From: Massilia aurea
GTDB lineage: Bacteria; Pseudomonadota; Gammaproteobacteria; Burkholderiales; Burkholderiaceae_D
Direction of reading: 5' to 3'
DNA: 64,000 bases
Assembly (NCBI RefSeq): GCF_014200505.1
Contig: NZ_JACHBX010000004.1
Span: forward strand, 248,001 to 312,000
Each line of letters opens with the position of its first letter. The stretch's first letter is position 1. The notes below the pieces were generated by a model, which did not search any database, was not told the DNA's origin, and saw nothing but the letters and a program-made list of their open reading frames with translations. Shown one piece after another: positions 59,227 to 64,000 of the stretch. Position numbers and translations under genes: made by a program.

Positions 59227-62200
59227 ATGAACTTTCCTAAATTCTTTGTCGACAAACCGATCTTCGCGGTCGTGCTGTCGGTGATCATCTTTGTCGCCGG
59301 CCTGATCTCGATCTTCATGCTGCCGATTTCCGAGTACCCGGAAGTCACGCCGCCCTCCGTGGTGGTGCGCGCGCAGTATCCGGGTGCGAACCCGAAGGTC
59401 ATCGCCGAAACGGTGGCCACGCCGCTGGAAGAGCAGATCAACGGCGTCGAAGACATGCTGTACATGTCGTCGCAAAACACGTCCGACGGCGCGCTGGCGC
59501 TGACCGTCACGTTTAAAATCGGCACCGATGTCGAGCAGGCCGAGACCGCGGTGCAGAACCGGGTCCAGCGCGCGCTGCCACGGCTGCCCGAAGAAGTGCG
59601 CCAGATCGGCGTGACGACCGTGAAGTCGTCGCCCAACCTGACGATGGTGGTCCACCTGAATTCGCCGGACGGCCGCTACGACGACCTGTACCTGCGCAAC
59701 TACGCGGTGCTGAACGTGAAGGACCAGCTGGCCCGCATCAAGGGCATGGGCGAAGTCCAGCTGTTCGGCTCGGGCGACTATGCGATGCGTATCTGGCTCG
59801 ATCCGCAGAAGGTCGCCGCACGCGGCCTGACCGCGGGTGACGTCATCGACGCGATCCGCGAACAGAACGTGCAGGTCGCGGCCGGCGTGATCGGCCAGGG
59901 TCCGGCCAAGGACGCCGACTTCCAGCTCACCGTGAACACGCAAGGGCGCCTGCAAAGCACCGACGAATTCGGCGACATCGTCCTGAAAACCAATGCCGAA
60001 GGCGGCACCACGCTGCTCAAGGATGTCGCGCGCATGGAGCTCGGTTCGAGCTCGTATGCGCTGCGCTCACTGCTGAACAACAAGTCGGCCGTCGCGATCC
60101 CGATCTTCGCCGCCCCTGGCGCGAATGACCTGCAGCTGTCCGCCGACGTGCGCACGACGATGGAAGCGTTGTCGCAGGAGTTCCCGGAAGGCGTGAAGTA
60201 CTCGATCGTGTATGACCCGACCCAGTTCGTGCGCGAGTCGATCAACTCGGTCATCGTAACGCTGTTCGAAGCGGTCGTGCTGGTCGCGCTGGTGGTGATC
60301 ATCTTCCTGCAGACCTGGCGCGCTTCGATCATTCCGCTGCTGGCCGTGCCGGTGTCGGTGGTCGGTACGTTTGCCGTGATGCTGGCCTTTGGCTTTTCGA
60401 TCAATACGCTGTCGCTGTTCGGCCTCGTGCTGGCCATCGGTATCGTGGTCGACGATGCGATCGTGGTGGTGGAAAACGTCGAGCGCAATATCGCCGATGG
60501 CTTGAATCCGCGCGACGCGACCATCCAGGCCATGAAGGAAGTCAGCGGGCCGATCATCGCCATCGCGCTGGTGCTGTGCGCCGTGTTCGTGCCGATCGCG
60601 TTCGTGTCGGGCCTGACCGGCCAGTTCTATCGCCAGTTCGCACTGACCATCGCGATTTCGACCGTGATCTCGGCCTTCGCGTCGCTGACGCTGGCGCCAG
60701 CCCTGTCGGCCGCGCTGCTCAAACCGCACAACGCGCCGAAAGACCGCCTGACGCGCATGATCGATGCCGTGCTGGGTCGCTTCTTTGCTGCCTTCAACCG
60801 CTTCTTCGGCCGCTCGTCGGTGCGCTATGAACACGGTGTGAAAGGCGTCCTGCGCCGCAAGAGCGCTGCGATCGGCGTCTACCTGGCGCTGGCCGTGGCC
60901 GGGGTGTTCATGTTCAAGGCGGTGCCGCCGGGCTTCGTGCCACCGCAGGACAAGGCGTACCTGATCGGCTTCGCGCAACTGCCGGACGCCGCTTCGCTCG
61001 ACCGCACCGACGCTGTGATCCGCCAGATGTCGAAGATCGCCCAGGAGATTCCCGGTGTCGAATCGTCGATTGCCTTCCCGGGCCTGTCGATCAACGGCTT
61101 TACCAATGCGCCGAACGCCGGCATCGTGTTCGTGGGCCTGAAGTCGTTCGATCAGCGCAAGGACAAGGCGAAAAGCGCCGAAGCCATCGCCGCCGAGATC
61201 AACAAGCGCATGGGCGCCGTCGAAGATGCGTTCGTGATGGTGCTGTCGCCACCGCCGGTCAATGGCCTCGGTACGACGGGCGGCTTCAAGATGATGATCG
61301 AAGACCGCGGCAACGTCGGCTACGAAGAGCTGAACAAGGCAGTCCAGGCACTGACGGCCAAGGCCGCGCAGACGCCGGAACTGGCCGGCGTGTTCTCGGG
61401 CTTCCAGATCAACGTGCCGCAGCTGTACGCGGACATCGATCGCGTGAAAGCCAAGCAACTGGGCGTGCCGCTGGCGAGCATCAACCAGACCTTGCAGGTG
61501 AATCTGGGCTCGCTGTACGTGAACGACTTCAACCAGTTCGGCCGCACGTATCAGGTGCGGGTGCAGGCCGACGCGCCGTTCCGTTCGCAGCGCGAGCAGA
61601 TCGAGCAGTTCAAGGTGCGCAGCAATACGGGCGAAATGATTCCGCTGTCATCGATGATGCGCGTGAAGGACACGTATGGTCCGGACCGCGTCACGCGCTA
61701 CAACGGCTATGTCTCGGCCGAGATGAATGGCGGCGCAGCGCCCGGCGTCTCGTCCGGCCAGGCGCAGGCGGCGATGGAACGCATCGCGAAAGAAGTGCTG
61801 CCGAAGGGCGTGTCGTACGAATGGACCGAGCTGACCTACCAGGACGTCCTGTCGGGTAACACGATGATCTATGTGTTCCCGCTGTGCGTGCTGCTGGTGT
61901 TCCTGGTGCTGGCGGCCCAGTACGAAAGCTGGACGCTGCCGCTGTCGGTGATCCTGATCGTGCCGATGTCGATCCTGTGCGCGCTCATCGGCGTCAAGCT
62001 CACCGGTGGCGACAATAACGTGTTCACGCAGATCGCGCTGTTCGTGCTGGTCGGCCTGGCGTCGAAGAACGCGATCCTGATCGTCGAATTTGCGCGTGAG
62101 CTGGAAGACCATGGCCGCAGCGTCGTCGAAGCAGCACTGGAGGCGAGCCGCCTGCGTCTGCGGCCGATCCTGATGACGTCGATCGCGTTCATCGCCGGCG

Positions 62201-62409
62201 TCGTGCCGCTGGTGTTCTCGAGCGGTGCGGGTTCCGAGATGCGCCACGCCATCGGTGTCGCCGTGTTCTGGGGCATGCTGGGCGTGACCTTCTTCGGCCT
62301 GTTCCTCACGCCGCTGTTCTATGTGTTGCTGCGCTCGCTGGCCAAGCGTTTTGAAAAACCCGTGCACACCGCGCCTGCGGTGGCGCACAGCGCAGAAGGA
62401 GTGCACTGA
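59227..62409 (+). CDS. RND multidrug efflux permease (HAE1, MexF-like)
   Basis: A 1060-residue inner-membrane pump with twelve transmembrane helices and two large periplasmic loops. It begins MNFPKFFVDKPIFAVVLSVI and has PISEYPEVTPPSVVVRAQYP. The proton-relay pair Asp409-Asp410 lies in helix 4 (GIVVDDAIVVVENV). It uses the proton gradient to export drugs or other hydrophobic compounds. The text is closest to MexF-type pumps, which are usually under LysR control, in line with the LysR gene nearby. It shares one base with the following outer-membrane gene (TGATG). Confidence 0.97.
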   Translation: MNFPKFFVDKPIFAVVLSVIIFVAGLISIFMLPISEYPEVTPPSVVVRAQYPGANPKVIAETVATPLEEQINGVEDMLYMSSQNTSDGALALTVTFKIGTDVEQAETAVQNRVQRALPRLPEEVRQIGVTTVKSSPNLTMVVHLNSPDGRYDDLYLRNYAVLNVKDQLARIKGMGEVQLFGSGDYAMRIWLDPQKVAARGLTAGDVIDAIREQNVQVAAGVIGQGPAKDADFQLTVNTQGRLQSTDEFGDIVLKTNAEGGTTLLKDVARMELGSSSYALRSLLNNKSAVAIPIFAAPGANDLQLSADVRTTMEALSQEFPEGVKYSIVYDPTQFVRESINSVIVTLFEAVVLVALVVIIFLQTWRASIIPLLAVPVSVVGTFAVMLAFGFSINTLSLFGLVLAIGIVVDDAIVVVENVERNIADGLNPRDATIQAMKEVSGPIIAIALVLCAVFVPIAFVSGLTGQFYRQFALTIAISTVISAFASLTLAPALSAALLKPHNAPKDRLTRMIDAVLGRFFAAFNRFFGRSSVRYEHGVKGVLRRKSAAIGVYLALAVAGVFMFKAVPPGFVPPQDKAYLIGFAQLPDAASLDRTDAVIRQMSKIAQEIPGVESSIAFPGLSINGFTNAPNAGIVFVGLKSFDQRKDKAKSAEAIAAEINKRMGAVEDAFVMVLSPPPVNGLGTTGGFKMMIEDRGNVGYEELNKAVQALTAKAAQTPELAGVFSGFQINVPQLYADIDRVKAKQLGVPLASINQTLQVNLGSLYVNDFNQFGRTYQVRVQADAPFRSQREQIEQFKVRSNTGEMIPLSSMMRVKDTYGPDRVTRYNGYVSAEMNGGAAPGVSSGQAQAAMERIAKEVLPKGVSYEWTELTYQDVLSGNTMIYVFPLCVLLVFLVLAAQYESWTLPLSVILIVPMSILCALIGVKLTGGDNNVFTQIALFVLVGLASKNAILIVEFARELEDHGRSVVEAALEASRLRLRPILMTSIAFIAGVVPLVFSSGAGSEMRHAIGVAVFWGMLGVTFFGLFLTPLFYVLLRSLAKRFEKPVHTAPAVAHSAEGVH

Positions 62410-63920
62410 TGAATACGATGATTGCAAAGGGCGTCGCGCCCCTGTTGGCAGCGTTGCTGCTCACGGCCTGCGCCACGCCCGACTTCGTGCAGCCGCACGT
62501 GGCCACGCCGGACGCCTTCCGCGAGTCGCAGGCGCCAGTGCCGGCCGCGGAAGTGGCGGGCATCGACGGCGCGCGCTGGAAGCCGGCGCAGCCGGCCGAG
62601 CAGCAGCCGCGCGGCCAGTGGTGGCTGGCCTTCAACGATCCGGCGCTGACCGCGCTGATCGACGAAGCCGCCGCCAACAACGCCAACCTGTCGGTCGCGG
62701 CCAGCCGCGTCAAGCAGGCGCGCGCGATTGCCGGTATCGCCGAAGCGGATCGTATCCCGCAGGTCGGCGTGGGCATCGGCGCCCAGCGTGCGCGCCTGTC
62801 GCCGCGCGAATCGAACCTGCCGCAAGGCGTGGGGACCGACGCGTACACGAGCTACAGCGCGCGCCTGTCGGCCAGCTACGAAGTCGACCTGTTCGGCCGC
62901 GTGGCGGCCGGCGTGTCAGCGGCGCGGGGCGATGCGGCGACGTCCGAAGCCAACTTCCGCTCGGTGCTGCTGGCCTTGCAGGCCGACGTCGCGCAGACCT
63001 ATTTCAGGCTGCGCGCGCTCGATGCCGAGCTGGTGACGCTGGCCGACACGGTGCGCCTGCGTGAAGAAAGCATCAAGGTCACGCAGCGCCGCTTCGACCT
63101 GGGCGACATCGGTGAATTCGACCTGTCGCGCGCCCGCACCGAGCTGTCCACGGCGCGCGCCGAAGCCATTGGCGTGCAGCGCCAGCGCGCAACGACCGAG
63201 CATGCGCTGGCGGTCTTGCTGGGCAAGCCGGCAGCCGATTACGTGGCTGGTCCGAGCCCGCTGCTCGATGCGAGCCTGATGCCGGCGATTCCTGCCGGCC
63301 TGCCATCGTCGCTGCTGGAGCGCCGGCCCGACATCGTCGCCGCCCAGCGCGCGATGGAGGCGTCGAACGCCCGCATCGGCGTGGCGCGCGCGGCGATGTT
63401 CCCGGCCTTGACCATCAATGCCGATGGTGGCGGCGTGGGCGGCGTGTTCTCGGAAGTGTTCAAGTGGAGCAGCCGTTCGTGGGTGCTCGGGGCCCTGGCC
63501 TCGATGCCGATCATCGACGGTGGCCGCAACCGCAACAACATCGTGCGCAGCGAAGCGGTGCTCGAAGAATCGGTGGGCACCTATCGCCAGAGCGTGCTGG
63601 TGGCGTTTGCCGAGGTCGAGGATAACCTGGCTGGTCTGCGCATTCTGGCGGGGCAGGCCGGTGAGATCGACGCGGCCGTTGTCTCGGCGCGCCGCTCGGC
63701 CGACCTGGCACAGAAGCTGTACGACGCCGGCCGCTCGAGCTATCTCGAACTGCTCGACGCCCAGCGCAACCTGGCGGTCGTGGAGCGCACGGCAGTGCAG
63801 TTGCGCGGTGAGCGCGCACTGACGACGGTGGCGCTGATTCGCGCGCTGGGCGGTGGTTGGGATGCGGCGCAGCCAATAAATGCAGCGCAGCCAGTAAATG
63901 CGGCGGTGGCGCAACGCTGA
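62409..63920 (+). CDS. Outer-membrane efflux channel (OprM/NodT family) lipoprotein
   Basis: A 503-residue TolC-like channel with signal lipobox LLTAC (Cys21) and two outer-membrane-factor repeats. Marks include WWLAFNDPALTALIDEAAAN, ASYEVDLFGRV, FDLGDIGEFDLSRARTEL and GLPSSLLERRPDIVAAQRAM. It completes the tripartite pump with the adaptor and the RND protein. The C-terminus carries a short repeated AQPINAAQPVNAAV tail, unlike relatives. The stop is 9 bases before another dispersed hairpin repeat. Confidence 0.96.
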   Translation: MNTMIAKGVAPLLAALLLTACATPDFVQPHVATPDAFRESQAPVPAAEVAGIDGARWKPAQPAEQQPRGQWWLAFNDPALTALIDEAAANNANLSVAASRVKQARAIAGIAEADRIPQVGVGIGAQRARLSPRESNLPQGVGTDAYTSYSARLSASYEVDLFGRVAAGVSAARGDAATSEANFRSVLLALQADVAQTYFRLRALDAELVTLADTVRLREESIKVTQRRFDLGDIGEFDLSRARTELSTARAEAIGVQRQRATTEHALAVLLGKPAADYVAGPSPLLDASLMPAIPAGLPSSLLERRPDIVAAQRAMEASNARIGVARAAMFPALTINADGGGVGGVFSEVFKWSSRSWVLGALASMPIIDGGRNRNNIVRSEAVLEESVGTYRQSVLVAFAEVEDNLAGLRILAGQAGEIDAAVVSARRSADLAQKLYDAGRSSYLELLDAQRNLAVVERTAVQLRGERALTTVALIRALGGGWDAAQPINAAQPVNAAVAQR

Positions 63921-63929
63921 TCCGTGGAG

Positions 63930-64000
63930 GTAGGGTGGGCGGGTCTCCCGCCCACGCGTTCAACTAGCCGTGGCATATCGCTGAGCGAGGTTGGTTTGAA
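63930..64000. repeat. TAGGGTGG-family repeat, copy at window end
   Basis: GTAGGGTGGGCGGG, TCT, CCCGCCCACGCGTTCAAC repeats the 57634 unit. Similarity continues to the window edge (GTGGCAT, GGTTTGAA), so the element probably runs on outside. Confidence 0.75.

Overview
The window is GC-rich chromosomal DNA of a betaproteobacterium. It is most likely from the Oxalobacteraceae (Massilia/Telluria-like). The support is the trxA-rho-rpmE block, the five-step hut cluster with hutF and hutG, many large c-di-GMP and hybrid-kinase proteins, and dispersed hairpin repeats. The genus is inferred from gene content only. Almost all of it is densely packed coding sequence. The main exception is an AT-richer island at about 32.8-36.4 kb.

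Layout. 0-4.1 kb: a hybrid histidine kinase, cut by the window edge, overlaps a REC-PAS-GGDEF-EAL-REC protein. 4.1-9.5 kb: a polytopic membrane protein, thiL, and a divergent MaeB-type malic enzyme. 9.8-14.1 kb: gmd, an rmd-like reductase and two GT4-type glycosyltransferases, probably for a GDP-D-rhamnose glycan. 14.1-14.5 kb: tandem and inverted repeats. 14.5-18.8 kb: an HD-GYP response regulator coupled to an MHYT-PAS-hybrid kinase. 19.1 kb: a periplasmic solute-binding-like protein.

19.95-29.7 kb is the most unusual region. A tight plus-strand operon encodes an acyl carrier protein, a KAS III enzyme, two short-chain dehydrogenases, two left-handed beta-helix acyltransferases and a Rieske oxygenase. 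It converges on a minus-strand pair: an FkbM methyltransferase and a 1111-residue fusion of TPR repeats, an O-GlcNAc-transferase-like (GT41) domain and a DegT-type sugar aminotransferase. Together they could make an acylated, methylated or oxidised amino sugar and attach it to protein, possibly flagellin or another surface protein. This is inference.

29.9-32.7 kb: a KaiC-like double ATPase coupled to a histidine kinase. 32.7-36.46 kb: a small island bounded by a duplicated 3' end of tRNA-Leu(CAA). It carries a DUF4238 protein, an unrecognised protein with a PD-(D/E)xK-like motif, an AlpA-like regulator, a phage-type pseudogene with an amber codon, and a MITE-like element. No integrase is present.

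36.5-42 kb: a small membrane protein, an ArnT-like glycosyltransferase, rpmE2, rho, trxA and a single-domain response regulator. 42-53.2 kb: hutC, divergent ada, an amidohydrolase, then hutU-H-G-F-D-I, with a HutC-like operator in front of hutU. This route degrades histidine to glutamate, formate and ammonia. 53.4-55.4 kb: a GNAT acetyltransferase, an EamA transporter and a DUF962 protein. 55.4-63.9 kb: a LysR regulator with a palindromic operator diverges from a small protein and a degenerate esterase-like protein. These are followed by a complete MexEF-OprN-like RND efflux operon. Copies of a TAGGGTGG hairpin repeat lie at 45.8, 57.6-57.75 and 63.9 kb.
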